From VBCG01 sp044226535 (GTDB lineage Bacteria > Pseudomonadota > Gammaproteobacteria > Burkholderiales > Casimicrobiaceae), in assembly GCA_044226535.1 (NCBI GenBank), contig JBGAGT010000017.1:1-64000 (forward strand): a stretch of DNA of 64,000 nucleotides. The letters are read 5' to 3'. Numbering within the stretch: position 1 is the first letter of the stretch; every line of letters starts with the position of its first letter. Position numbers and translations under genes: made by a program. Below the pieces are notes generated by a model. The model was not told where the DNA came from. It worked only from the letters and a program-made list of their open reading frames with translations, and ran no database searches. This document shows, in pieces, positions 7,276 to 16,336 of this stretch.

Positions 7276-9471
7276 ATGGCACTCAAGCTATTCGGCGACA
7301 AGCCCAAGGCCGCCGGCGCGTCGGCGCTGGACATGCCGACCACGCAGGTCCGCATGGGCAAAAACACGCCCGCCGGCTACGACCCGCTGGCCACGGTCTC
7401 GATCATGGACCAGCTGCGCAGCGCGGGGACGCAGGCCGCGAGTGCGCGGAAGCTGCCCCTCATCGGCAACCTTCCCGTCGTCAAGCAGTTCCAGGTGCTG
7501 CTCACGCTGCTGGTGGTGTTCGCGCTGCTGGCGCTGCTGATGCTCTACCTCGACCAGCGCACCACCTCGCAGGCCTCGTCGGCCACCGCCACCATCACCG
7601 ACATGCAGATGCTGTCGCAGCGCCTGGCGCGCGGCGCGGCGCTCGCCGCGCAGGGCCAGAAGGCGGCGTTCGAGACCGTCGAGGACAGCCGCAAGAGGTT
7701 CGGCGTCGACCTCGCGGCGCTCACCGACGGCGGCGAGGTGCGCGGCAACGCCGTGGAAGCGGTGGGCGGCGGGCCCGCCGGCGACATCCTCACCGAGATC
7801 CGCCAGCGCTGGGACGGCGTCGACAAGGCGGCCGCGCGCGTCGTGCAGAACCAGGACGCGCTGACCACGCTCGCGGCGAGCCTCGAGAAGGTCAACGACA
7901 CCAACAGCGCGCTGCTCGAGCTCTCGCAGCAGCTCGGGCTGCAGATCGCGCAGGGTGGCGGCTCGGTGAAGGACGTCGACAACGCCAACCAGCTCGCGGT
8001 GCTGTCGCAGCGCATCGCCAAGAACGCCAACACGCTCGCCAGCGGCGAGGAAATCGACCCCGAGACGGCCTTCCTGCTGGGCAAGGACACGGGCACCTTC
8101 CGCGACGTCCTCAACGGCCTCGTCAAGGGCAGCGACGCGCTGAAGATCGCGCCGCTGCGCGGCGAGGACGCGCGCGCCACGCTGGGCGAGCTCGCCAAGC
8201 GCTTCACCGTCTACGACCAGTCGGTATCGGCGATCCTCGCCTCGATGCAGAAGCTGACTGTCGCCAAGAAGTCGGCGCGGGAGGTGACGGCAGCCTCCGA
8301 GGACCTGCTCACCAGGACCATGCAGCTCGGCGACAACTACGAGGGTGGCGGGCGCATGCACGTGTTCACCCTGGTCGCCGCCATCGTGTTCGGGCTGCTC
8401 GCGCTGGCCGCGCTGGTGGCGCTGGGCGTGGTGTTCCTGCGCGACGCCCGTTCCCGCGCCAGCGAGAGCGAGAACGAGAACAAGCGCAACCAGGAGGCCA
8501 TCCTCCGGCTGCTGAACGAGATGGGCAACCTGGCCGACGGCGACCTGACGGTGCAGGCCTCGGTGACCGAGGACGTGACGGGCGCCATCGCCGACTCCAT
8601 CAACTTCACCATCGAGGAGCTGCGTACCCTGGTGCGCGGCATCAACAGCGCGACCGACCAGGTGACCAAGGCGACGCAGGAGACGCAGGCCATTTCCAAC
8701 CGCCTGTACGAGGCCTCGCAGCGCCAGAACCGCGAGATCCAGCAGGCCTCGGCCTCGGTGCTGCAGATGGCGCAGTCGATCAGCGAGGTCGCGCAGAACG
8801 CCTCGCAGTCCGCCAAGGTGGCCCAGCTGCAGCTCTCCGCCGCCGAGAAGGGTGGCCAGGCGGTGCAGAACCAGATCGCCGGCATGAACGAAATCCGCTC
8901 GCAGATCCAGGACACCTCCAAGCGCATCAAGCGCCTCGGCGAATCGTCGCTGGAGATCGGCGAGATCGTGGAGCTCATCTCGGACATCACCGAGCAGACC
9001 AACGTGCTGGCGCTCAACGCCGCCATCCAGGCCGCCTCCGCGGGCGAAGCGGGGCGCGGCTTCACGGTGGTGGCGGAAGAAGTGCAGCGGCTGGCCGAGC
9101 GTTCGGGCGAGGCGACCAAGCAGATCGAGGCGATCGTGAAGACCATTCAGGCCGACACCCAGGACGCGGTGGCCGCCATGGAGAAGTCGACGGTGGGCGT
9201 GGTCGAAGGGACCAAGCTCTCCGACGCCGCCGGCCAGGCGCTGACCGAGATCCAGAAGGTGTCGCGCGACCTCGCCGACCTCATCTCGCGCATTTCCTCG
9301 CAGACCCAGATGCAGTCGACCTCGGTGACCGAGGTGACGCGCGGCATGCAGGGCATCCTCAAGATCACCGAGGAAACCACCGAAGGCACCAAGCAGACCA
9401 ACGTGTCGATCGGCCAGTTGACGCGCCTCGCCGCCGAGCTCCGCTCGTCGGTCGCCGGCTTCAAGGTCTAG
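7276..9471 (+). CDS. pilJ: Pilus chemoreceptor PilJ (methyl-accepting protein)
   Basis: A 731-residue inner-membrane receptor, a little longer than P. aeruginosa PilJ because of an N-terminal cytoplasmic tail of about 70 residues. TM1 lies about 72-92 (FQVLLTLLVVFALLALLML). Two PilJ-type helical sensor repeats follow (MLSQRLARGA; VLSQRIAKNAN). TM2 lies about 363-390, then a HAMP-like linker and a long MCP coiled coil. Its signalling tip is NVLALNAAIQAASAGEAGRGF at about 575-600. ATG at 7276 has GGAGG 8 bp upstream; the open frame before it overlaps pilI. It feeds pilus and surface signals to ChpA through PilI. Confidence 0.92.
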   Translation: MALKLFGDKPKAAGASALDMPTTQVRMGKNTPAGYDPLATVSIMDQLRSAGTQAASARKLPLIGNLPVVKQFQVLLTLLVVFALLALLMLYLDQRTTSQASSATATITDMQMLSQRLARGAALAAQGQKAAFETVEDSRKRFGVDLAALTDGGEVRGNAVEAVGGGPAGDILTEIRQRWDGVDKAAARVVQNQDALTTLAASLEKVNDTNSALLELSQQLGLQIAQGGGSVKDVDNANQLAVLSQRIAKNANTLASGEEIDPETAFLLGKDTGTFRDVLNGLVKGSDALKIAPLRGEDARATLGELAKRFTVYDQSVSAILASMQKLTVAKKSAREVTAASEDLLTRTMQLGDNYEGGGRMHVFTLVAAIVFGLLALAALVALGVVFLRDARSRASESENENKRNQEAILRLLNEMGNLADGDLTVQASVTEDVTGAIADSINFTIEELRTLVRGINSATDQVTKATQETQAISNRLYEASQRQNREIQQASASVLQMAQSISEVAQNASQSAKVAQLQLSAAEKGGQAVQNQIAGMNEIRSQIQDTSKRIKRLGESSLEIGEIVELISDITEQTNVLALNAAIQAASAGEAGRGFTVVAEEVQRLAERSGEATKQIEAIVKTIQADTQDAVAAMEKSTVGVVEGTKLSDAAGQALTEIQKVSRDLADLISRISSQTQMQSTSVTEVTRGMQGILKITEETTEGTKQTNVSIGQLTRLAAELRSSVAGFKV

Positions 9472-9493
9472 CGCAAACCCGAGGAGTCCCGAC

Positions 9494-12400
9494 GTGACCA
9501 CCGACAACGCACCGGAATTCGATCTCGGGCCGCTCTCCTGGGTCCACGGCGAGATCGACCAGGCGCTGTCGCGCGGCCTCGAGTCGCTGGCGACCTTCAA
9601 GGCCGCACCCAAGGACACGATCGCGCTGAAGCATGCGCGCACGCACATCCACCAGGCCGCGGGCGCGATCCAGATGGTCGGGCTCGACGCCGTGGTGGCC
9701 TTCACCGACGAGATCGAGCGCCAGCTGACGCGCCTCGAGTCGGCGGGTGCCGAGCAGGTGGGGCCCACCGTCGACGCGATCGACCGCGGCTGCCGCAAGC
9801 TCAAGATCTTCCTCGACGAGCTCACCAACGGCGTGATGCCGGTGCCGCTCAAGCTCTATCCCGAGTACGAGGCGATGCAGGCGCTGCGCGGCGTGACGGC
9901 CTCGGCGCCTACCGACCTCTTCTACCCCGACCGCGCGGCGCGCGCCCCGCGGCCCGCGCCGCGCGAAGCGTTGCCGGCCGCGCGGCTCGCCTCGCAGCTC
10001 GTCAAGCAGCGCCGCGTGTACCAGCGCGGGCTGCTCGCCTGGCTGCGCGGCGACGACCAGGGCGTCGCCGCCATGCGCGAGGCCATCGCGGGCATCGAGG
10101 ACGTGACCTCGCAGCCGCCGCTGCGCGCCTTCTGGTGGACGGCCGGCGCGCTGTTCGAGGCGCTCGCCGCCAAGGGGCTCGAGCCTTCATTCGGGGTCAA
10201 GCAGCTCGCCGCGCGCATCGACCTGCAGATCCGCCGCGTGGTCGGCGGCAGCGCCAAGGTCGCCGACCGGCTGCGCCGCGAGGTGCTGTACTTCGTCGCC
10301 ATCAGCGCGCCCTCCGGCGCGCAGGTGCAGGCGGTGCAGAAGACCTTCCACCTCGCGGGGCTCATCCCCTCCGAGGAGGTGCTCAACGCCGACCTCGTGC
10401 GCATCGAGCCGCTCTTGCGCGAGGCGCGCGAGCAGCTCGCCGGCGCCAAGGACGCCTGGCTCAAGTTCGCCTCGGGCCGGGCCGAGAACCTGCAGAGGCT
10501 GAAGCAGATGCTGACCTCGGTGCACGCCAAGACCGCGGAGATCCGCAACGGCGCGCTGATGAAGCTCACCTCGGCGCTGGTCGAGCGCCTGGACAAGATG
10601 CCCTCGGCCGGCGTGTCCGAGCCGGTGGCGATGGAAATGGCGACGGCGCTGCTGCTCGCCGAGAGCGCGTTCGAGAACTACAGCAACCTCGCACCCGACT
10701 TCCCGCAGCAGGTCGACGCGATGATCGCGCGCCTCGACGCGGCGCGTGCCGGGCGCAGCGCGTCCACCGGCGCGCCGGCGCTCGACGAGATGTCGCGGCG
10801 CGCGCAGGAGCGCATGCTGCTCGCGCAGGTCGGCCGCGAGATCCAGGCCAACCTCCGCCACATGGAGCAGGTGCTCGACGCGTTCTTCCGCGACAACAGC
10901 AAGCGCGCCGAGCTCGCCACGCTCGCCAAGGACAGCCAGCAGATCCGCGGCGCCCTGTCGATGCTGGGGCTCGACGAGGCCTCGAAGCTCCTGGCGTCCT
11001 GCCAGCAGCAGATCGAGGGCTATGCCGCCAGCGAAGGTCCCGTCGACAACGACGAGCTCGAGATGCTCGCCGAGTCGCTGTCGGGCCTGGGCTTCTACAT
11101 CGAGGCGGTGGAGCAGCAGCGGCCCGACAGCGAGCGCTTGATCGCGCCGCTGATCGCCAAGCGCTCGGGCGCGGTGGTCGCGCCGCTGCGCGACGACGAC
11201 GCCGAGTCGGTGGAATCGGCGGTGGAGCGCCTGCGCGCGCAGCTTCCCGCGCTGGTCGAGGAAGCGCGCCACGCGCCCGCGCATTCGGCCGCGCGCCAGG
11301 GCCTCAAGTCCAAGCTCGAGTCGCTGCGCGACGACGCCGAGCTGATCGGCGACGCGACGCTCGCCCAGCAGGCCGAGTCGGCCATCGCCGAGCTCGACGC
11401 GGGCGGCGCCGCGGGCCTCGCGCGCGTGGTCGACGAGATCGCCGTCACCACGCCGGCCGCGCCCGAGATCTCCGACGAGACGCGGCGCCTGCTCGACAAC
11501 GACGCCAGCGAGCTCGACGGCGAGCTGCTGGAGATCTTCCTCACCGAGGCCGCCGAAGTCGTGGACGCCATCGGCGCGTCGCATGCCTCGCTGGTCGCCA
11601 ACCGCGCCGACCACGACGCGCTGGTGAACGCGCGCCGCGGCTTCCACACGCTCAAGGGCTCGGGCCGGATGGTCGGCCTCACCGACCTCGGCGAGCTCGC
11701 CTGGCAGGTCGAGAAGACCATGAACCGCGTGCTCGACGAGGAGCGCGCCGTCACGCCGGCCGTGCTCGACATGATCGACGTCGCGGGCAGGTCCTTCCGC
11801 GGCTGGGTCGACTCGTTGCAGCGCACGCGCCGCGTCACCATCGATTCGACGGCACTCCATGCCGCCGTCGACGCGGTGGTCGCCGAGCTGCCCTCGCAGG
11901 GCGGGTCCGTCGCGCCACCGCCCGCGCCGCCACGCCTGGTCGAAGTGGCGCCACGTGGCGCGCCAGCCGCAGCCGCGCCCACGCCCACGCCCGCACCGGC
12001 CATCGCGAATCCACTCGAGCTCGAGGAGCTGATCGAGCTGCCCGAGCTCGGCGCGCCGCCCGGGGCCGCGCCGCAGGTCGTGGTGCGCGATGCCGCGCGC
12101 AGCGAGCTCGCGACGCTGGAGCTCGTCCCGCAGGCCGGTGAAGCGCCCGCCATCGCCGCGCTCGATCCCGTCGACCTGTCGCCGCCGGGCCTGAAGCTCG
12201 TCGCGGACAACACCCAGCCGTCGGCACGCGCCGGACACGACCTCCCTTTTGACGACGGCCCCGGGGCGGGGCACGAGCACATGCACGGCGCCCCGGGGCC
12301 TGACCACGATCACCTGCACGTTGCCTCGGGTTCCGACCGCGAGCTGGAGGCAAGCCTCGAACGCGACCTCGACGCGCATCTCGAGCGTGACGACGAGGCC

Positions 12401-15400
12401 ATCACGCTGCTGCCGCTGGACGAAGCGCCCGCCGCACACGACACGCACGACGCGCCGCAGCCCTTCGATTTCGACGCCGCCGCCAACGCGGGCTTCGAGG
12501 ACGCCGTGGTCGCGCCGATCGCGCCCGCCGTCGACCCCGAGCTCGACGCGGCCCTGGCGCACGAGGCGCGCCTTGCCCGCGAGGCGTCGACACCGGAATC
12601 GCCGGCGCACGCGGCCGCGGGCGACGACGAGCTCGTGACCATCGGCGACGTGACGCTTTCCGCGGCGCTGCTGCGCATCCTCGTGGACGAGGCCGACGAG
12701 CACGTCGCCACGCTGCAGCACGAGCTTTCGCTGCTGCAATTCGACCCGGCGCGCCGGCCTTCGCAGGCGATGGTGCGCGCCAGCCACACGCTGTGCGGCA
12801 TCCATCGCACCGGCGGCTTCCCGCCGGTGGCCACGCTCGCCAAGTCCCTGGAACAGGCGCTGCTCGCGCTGGCCGAGCGCGAAGGCGCGATGCCCTCGCA
12901 GTCCCACCCGGTGATCGCGCGCGCCATCGCCGCGCTGACCGAGCTGGTGGCGGCGATCCGCCGCCGCGAGCGCTTCGCGCAGGGGCTGGAGCGCGAGGCC
13001 GCCGACTGCACCGCCGAGATCGATGCGCTGCGCCAGGAGGTCGCCGCCGACGGCAGCGATGCCGAGTCGCTGGCCGCGCGCATCGCCGACGAGGAACCCG
13101 GCGAGGGCGCCGCCGAAGGCCGGGGCGACACCGCTGCCGCTGCAACGGCTTCCACGCCGTCCACGACGGCCGCCACGCCGTCCACGATGGGCGCCACGCT
13201 CGCGACGCCGCTCGCCGGCGACGCACCGCACGCCGGCGACGCACCGCACGCCGAAGCCGCGCGCAACGACGATGCGCCGCCCGCGCCGGCACCCAGGCCC
13301 GCCGAGCCCCTTCCAGGCGTCGCGCGTGCCGAAGCGCCGCGCGTCGCCGATGACCAGGTGTCGCTGGCCGACATCCGCGACGCCATCGAAGGCGACGTGC
13401 TGCCGATCTTCCTCGAGGAAGCCGCCGAACTCTTCCCGCAGGCGGGCGAGGAGCTGCGCGGCTGGCGGCGCAATCCCGCGTCGCCCGGCGCGCAGGCGCT
13501 GCGCCGCACGCTGCACACCTTCAAGGGCAGCGCGCGCATGGCGGGCGCGATGCGCCTCGGCGAGCTCGCGCACCGCATGGAATCGCGGCTGGTCGAGGGC
13601 GACGACCTCGTCGCGCCTTCGCCCGAGCTTTTCGAGGCGCTCGACACCGACCTCGACCACATCGCCTACGTGCTCGACAAGCTGCGCACCGGCGCCTCGA
13701 ACATCCCGCTGCCCTGGCTCGAGGACGCCGACGCTGTGGTGCACGAGCCCGTGGCGTCGCCGGAGCCGCCTGCGGCTGCGGAGGCCGCGGATTCCCGCCT
13801 TCGCGGGAATGACGGGGCGCTTCGCGGGAATGACGGGGCGCTTCGCGGGAACGACGGGGCGCTTCGCGGGAACGACGGGGCGCAGCAGGGCACGCCGCGC
13901 GCCGTGGTGGTCCCGCTCACGCCCGAGCGCACGGGCGAGGCCGCGGCCACGCCCGGCGCGCAGCCGCAGCCCGCGCCGGAAGCCCCCGCCGAGCGCGAGG
14001 TCGCCGCAGCCTCGGCCGAGCCCGAGGCCGGCCGCGCCATGCTGCGCGTGCGCGCCGACATCATCGACCGCCTGGTGAACGAGGCCGGCGAAGTCGCCAT
14101 CGCGCGCGCGCGCGTCGAGGGCGAGCTGCGCACCCTCAAGGCCAACCTGCTCGAGCTGACCGGCAGCGTCATCCGCCTGCGCACGCAGGTGCGCGAGATC
14201 GAGATCCAGGCCGAGAGCCAGATCCAGTCGCGGATGAGCGCGATGTCCGAGGCCCACGAGGGCTTCGACCCGCTGGAGTTCGACCGCTACACGCGCTTCC
14301 AGGAGCTCACGCGCTCGCTGGCGGAAGGCGTGAACGACGTCTCGACCGTGCAGCAGTCGCTGCTCAAGAACCTCGACGACGCCGACGCCGCGCTGGTGGC
14401 GCAGGCGCGCATGTCGCGCGACGTGTCGCAACAGCTCTTCGCCATCCGCACCGTGCCCTTCGGCAGCGTGTCGGACCGGCTGTACCGGATCCTGCGCGCC
14501 ACCGCGCGCGAGCTCGACAAGCGCGCCAACCTCGAGATCCGCGGCTCGCAGGTCGAGCTCGACCGCTCGGTGCTGGAGAAGCTGATCGGCCCGCTGGAGC
14601 ACCTCTTGCGCAACGCGCTGGACCACGGCATCGAGTCGCGCGCGGCGCGCGTCGCCGCCGGCAAGAGCGAGACCGGCGAGCTGTCGCTGACGGTGCGCCA
14701 GGTCGGCAACGAAGTGCTGATCGAGCTCGCCGACGACGGCGCGGGCCTCGACCTCGCGCGCATCGCCGAGAAGGCGCGCGCGCAGAACCTCTTCCCCGAG
14801 GGCACCGAGCCCACGCCGGCGCAGCTCGTCGAGTGCATCTTCAAGCCCGGCTTCTCCACCGCCTCGAAGGTGACGCAGATCTCCGGCCGCGGCGTCGGCA
14901 TGGACGTGGTGCGCACCGAGATCAACGCGCTCGGCGGGCGCATCGACGTCGCCACGCGCAGCGGCGCGGGCACGACCTTCGCCATCCTGATGCCGCTCAC
15001 GCTGGCGGTCGCGCAGGCGGTGCTGGTGCGCGCGGGCGGCCGCCTGTGGGCGCTGCCGGCGCCGATGGTCGAGCAGGTGCAGCAGGTGCGCGGCGAGGCG
15101 CTGCTCAACCTCTACGTCTCGCGCAACGTCAGCTGGCAGGGGCGCGACTACCCCTTCCACTACCTGCCGCGGCTCCTAGGCGACACCGCGCACAACCCCG
15201 AGACGCAGCGCTACAACGCCGTGCTGCTGGTCAAGAGCGGCCAGTCGCAGGCCGCGGTGCACGTCGACGAGATGGTCGGCAACCAGGAAATCGTGGTCAA
15301 GAACATCGGGCCGCAGCTCGCGCGTGTCTCGGGCATCTCGGGCGCCACGGTGCTCGGCACCGGCGAGATCGTGCTGATCATCAATCCGGTGCAGCTCGCG

Positions 15401-15865
15401 CAGCGCGCCGGCATCGACCTCGCCGATCCCCCGCTGCCGGGCGTGGGCGGCACGCCCGCGCCGGCCGCCGCGACCAAGGCCTCGCAGCAGCCGCGCGTGC
15501 TGATCGTCGACGACTCGCTGACCGTGCGCAAGATCACCAGCCGCCTGCTGCAGCGCGAAGGCTACGTGGTGGCGACGGCCAAGGACGGCATGGATGCGCT
15601 GCAGGCGATCGCCGAGGCGGCGCCCGACGTCATCCTGCTCGACATCGAGATGCCGCGCATGGACGGCTTCGAGTTCACCAAGACGCTCAAGGCCGAGGCC
15701 GCGCACGCGCACATCCCCATCATCATGATCACCTCGCGCACCGCGGACAAGCACCGCAGCCGCGCCGGCGAGCTCGGCGTCGACGTCTACCTCGGCAAGC
15801 CCTACCAGGAAGACGAGCTGCTGCGCCACATCCGCGCGCTGACGCGCGAGGCGGCGGTGCACTAG
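9494..15865 (+). CDS. chpA: Hybrid chemotaxis-type histidine kinase ChpA
   Basis: A 2123-residue CheA-like kinase; GTG start with GAGGAG at 9481-9486. In order: helical N-terminal domains resembling FimL/HPt modules (1-650); a canonical HPt with HTLKGSGRM (H718); a degenerate HPt with HTLCGIHRT (H1098), where the usual Lys is Cys; an HPt with HTFKGSARM (H1341); a low-complexity linker holding a translated REP repeat (about 1432-1465); dimerisation and HATPase domains (HLLRNALDHGIE near 1702); a CheW-like domain; and a C-terminal receiver (VILLDIEMPRMDG, D2050). Acidic and Ala/Pro-rich linkers separate the domains. It phosphorylates PilG and PilH. No pilK or chpB adaptation gene follows, unlike in Pseudomonas. 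Confidence 0.93.
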   Translation: MTTDNAPEFDLGPLSWVHGEIDQALSRGLESLATFKAAPKDTIALKHARTHIHQAAGAIQMVGLDAVVAFTDEIERQLTRLESAGAEQVGPTVDAIDRGCRKLKIFLDELTNGVMPVPLKLYPEYEAMQALRGVTASAPTDLFYPDRAARAPRPAPREALPAARLASQLVKQRRVYQRGLLAWLRGDDQGVAAMREAIAGIEDVTSQPPLRAFWWTAGALFEALAAKGLEPSFGVKQLAARIDLQIRRVVGGSAKVADRLRREVLYFVAISAPSGAQVQAVQKTFHLAGLIPSEEVLNADLVRIEPLLREAREQLAGAKDAWLKFASGRAENLQRLKQMLTSVHAKTAEIRNGALMKLTSALVERLDKMPSAGVSEPVAMEMATALLLAESAFENYSNLAPDFPQQVDAMIARLDAARAGRSASTGAPALDEMSRRAQERMLLAQVGREIQANLRHMEQVLDAFFRDNSKRAELATLAKDSQQIRGALSMLGLDEASKLLASCQQQIEGYAASEGPVDNDELEMLAESLSGLGFYIEAVEQQRPDSERLIAPLIAKRSGAVVAPLRDDDAESVESAVERLRAQLPALVEEARHAPAHSAARQGLKSKLESLRDDAELIGDATLAQQAESAIAELDAGGAAGLARVVDEIAVTTPAAPEISDETRRLLDNDASELDGELLEIFLTEAAEVVDAIGASHASLVANRADHDALVNARRGFHTLKGSGRMVGLTDLGELAWQVEKTMNRVLDEERAVTPAVLDMIDVAGRSFRGWVDSLQRTRRVTIDSTALHAAVDAVVAELPSQGGSVAPPPAPPRLVEVAPRGAPAAAAPTPTPAPAIANPLELEELIELPELGAPPGAAPQVVVRDAARSELATLELVPQAGEAPAIAALDPVDLSPPGLKLVADNTQPSARAGHDLPFDDGPGAGHEHMHGAPGPDHDHLHVASGSDRELEASLERDLDAHLERDDEAITLLPLDEAPAAHDTHDAPQPFDFDAAANAGFEDAVVAPIAPAVDPELDAALAHEARLAREASTPESPAHAAAGDDELVTIGDVTLSAALLRILVDEADEHVATLQHELSLLQFDPARRPSQAMVRASHTLCGIHRTGGFPPVATLAKSLEQALLALAEREGAMPSQSHPVIARAIAALTELVAAIRRRERFAQGLEREAADCTAEIDALRQEVAADGSDAESLAARIADEEPGEGAAEGRGDTAAAATASTPSTTAATPSTMGATLATPLAGDAPHAGDAPHAEAARNDDAPPAPAPRPAEPLPGVARAEAPRVADDQVSLADIRDAIEGDVLPIFLEEAAELFPQAGEELRGWRRNPASPGAQALRRTLHTFKGSARMAGAMRLGELAHRMESRLVEGDDLVAPSPELFEALDTDLDHIAYVLDKLRTGASNIPLPWLEDADAVVHEPVASPEPPAAAEAADSRLRGNDGALRGNDGALRGNDGALRGNDGAQQGTPRAVVVPLTPERTGEAAATPGAQPQPAPEAPAEREVAAASAEPEAGRAMLRVRADIIDRLVNEAGEVAIARARVEGELRTLKANLLELTGSVIRLRTQVREIEIQAESQIQSRMSAMSEAHEGFDPLEFDRYTRFQELTRSLAEGVNDVSTVQQSLLKNLDDADAALVAQARMSRDVSQQLFAIRTVPFGSVSDRLYRILRATARELDKRANLEIRGSQVELDRSVLEKLIGPLEHLLRNALDHGIESRAARVAAGKSETGELSLTVRQVGNEVLIELADDGAGLDLARIAEKARAQNLFPEGTEPTPAQLVECIFKPGFSTASKVTQISGRGVGMDVVRTEINALGGRIDVATRSGAGTTFAILMPLTLAVAQAVLVRAGGRLWALPAPMVEQVQQVRGEALLNLYVSRNVSWQGRDYPFHYLPRLLGDTAHNPETQRYNAVLLVKSGQSQAAVHVDEMVGNQEIVVKNIGPQLARVSGISGATVLGTGEIVLIINPVQLAQRAGIDLADPPLPGVGGTPAPAAATKASQQPRVLIVDDSLTVRKITSRLLQREGYVVATAKDGMDALQAIAEAAPDVILLDIEMPRMDGFEFTKTLKAEAAHAHIPIIMITSRTADKHRSRAGELGVDVYLGKPYQEDELLRHIRALTREAAVH
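13789..13890 (+). repeat. dRS3/REP-like tandem repeat translated inside chpA
   Basis: Starts with attcccgccttcgcgggaat (13791-13810), which fits ATTCCC-N8-GGGAAT exactly. Three further copies of the right half (cttcgcgggaaYgacggggcg) follow with a 27-bp period, a multiple of three, so the frame is kept. The encoded peptide is DSRLRGNDGA then LRGNDGA three times. It sits in the disordered linker between the last HPt and the kinase core, where an insertion would be tolerated. Confidence 0.88.
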
Positions 15866-15948
15866 CGCGCCGCGCAGTCGCACCCGGCGCCCGATCCGCG
15901 GCCCCACCCGACGCCCGCCTCGCAGCCCCACCCGACGCCTGTCCCCCG

Positions 15949-16254
15949 ATGAACTTCGCCACGCTCGCCATCGCGATCGTCGCGGGCGTGCTCGGCGCGT
16001 TCGCCGCGCGCGCGCTCGTGCCCTGGCACCGCTTCGCGTGGACGCGCACGCTTTTCCTCGGCGCGCTCGGTGGATTCGCCGGGTCGGACCTCTCGGCGGC
16101 CATCGTCGCCGCACGCACGGCGCCGATCGCCCTCACCGCGCAGAGCGCGGGCATCGACCTCGCGGGACTGCTCGGCCTCGCGGGCCTGGCGGGGCTGGGC
16201 GGCGTGGTGGCGATGCTGGTGGCATCGCTCGGCGCAAAGCTGCTCCGCCCCTAG
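15949..16254 (+). CDS. Small hydrophobic membrane protein, unknown
   Basis: A 101-residue protein with three likely membrane segments (ATLAIAIVAGVLGAFAARAL; a middle FLGALGGFAGSDLSAAIVAA; and LLGLAGLAGLGGVVAMLVAS). Gly/Ala-rich helices recall the YeaQ/GlsB family of small stress membrane proteins, but similarity is too weak to assign. The 83 bp between chpA and this gene carry a short imperfect repeat (ccccacccgacgccYg, twice). It may be the last gene of the chp operon. Confidence 0.6.
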   Translation: MNFATLAIAIVAGVLGAFAARALVPWHRFAWTRTLFLGALGGFAGSDLSAAIVAARTAPIALTAQSAGIDLAGLLGLAGLAGLGGVVAMLVASLGAKLLRP

Positions 16255-16336
16255 CGCGTTTCCGCAGCGCAGCGAGGTCCCCGCGCGGTGCAGGTGTAAA
16301 GTGTCCCTGCCGAGGTCGCGAAAGGAGAGGGACGAG

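Noticed and set aside
13789..13890. Possible CRISPR-like array
   Set aside because: The repeats are 27 bp with no unique spacers and are read in frame within chpA; they match the dispersed palindromic repeat family.
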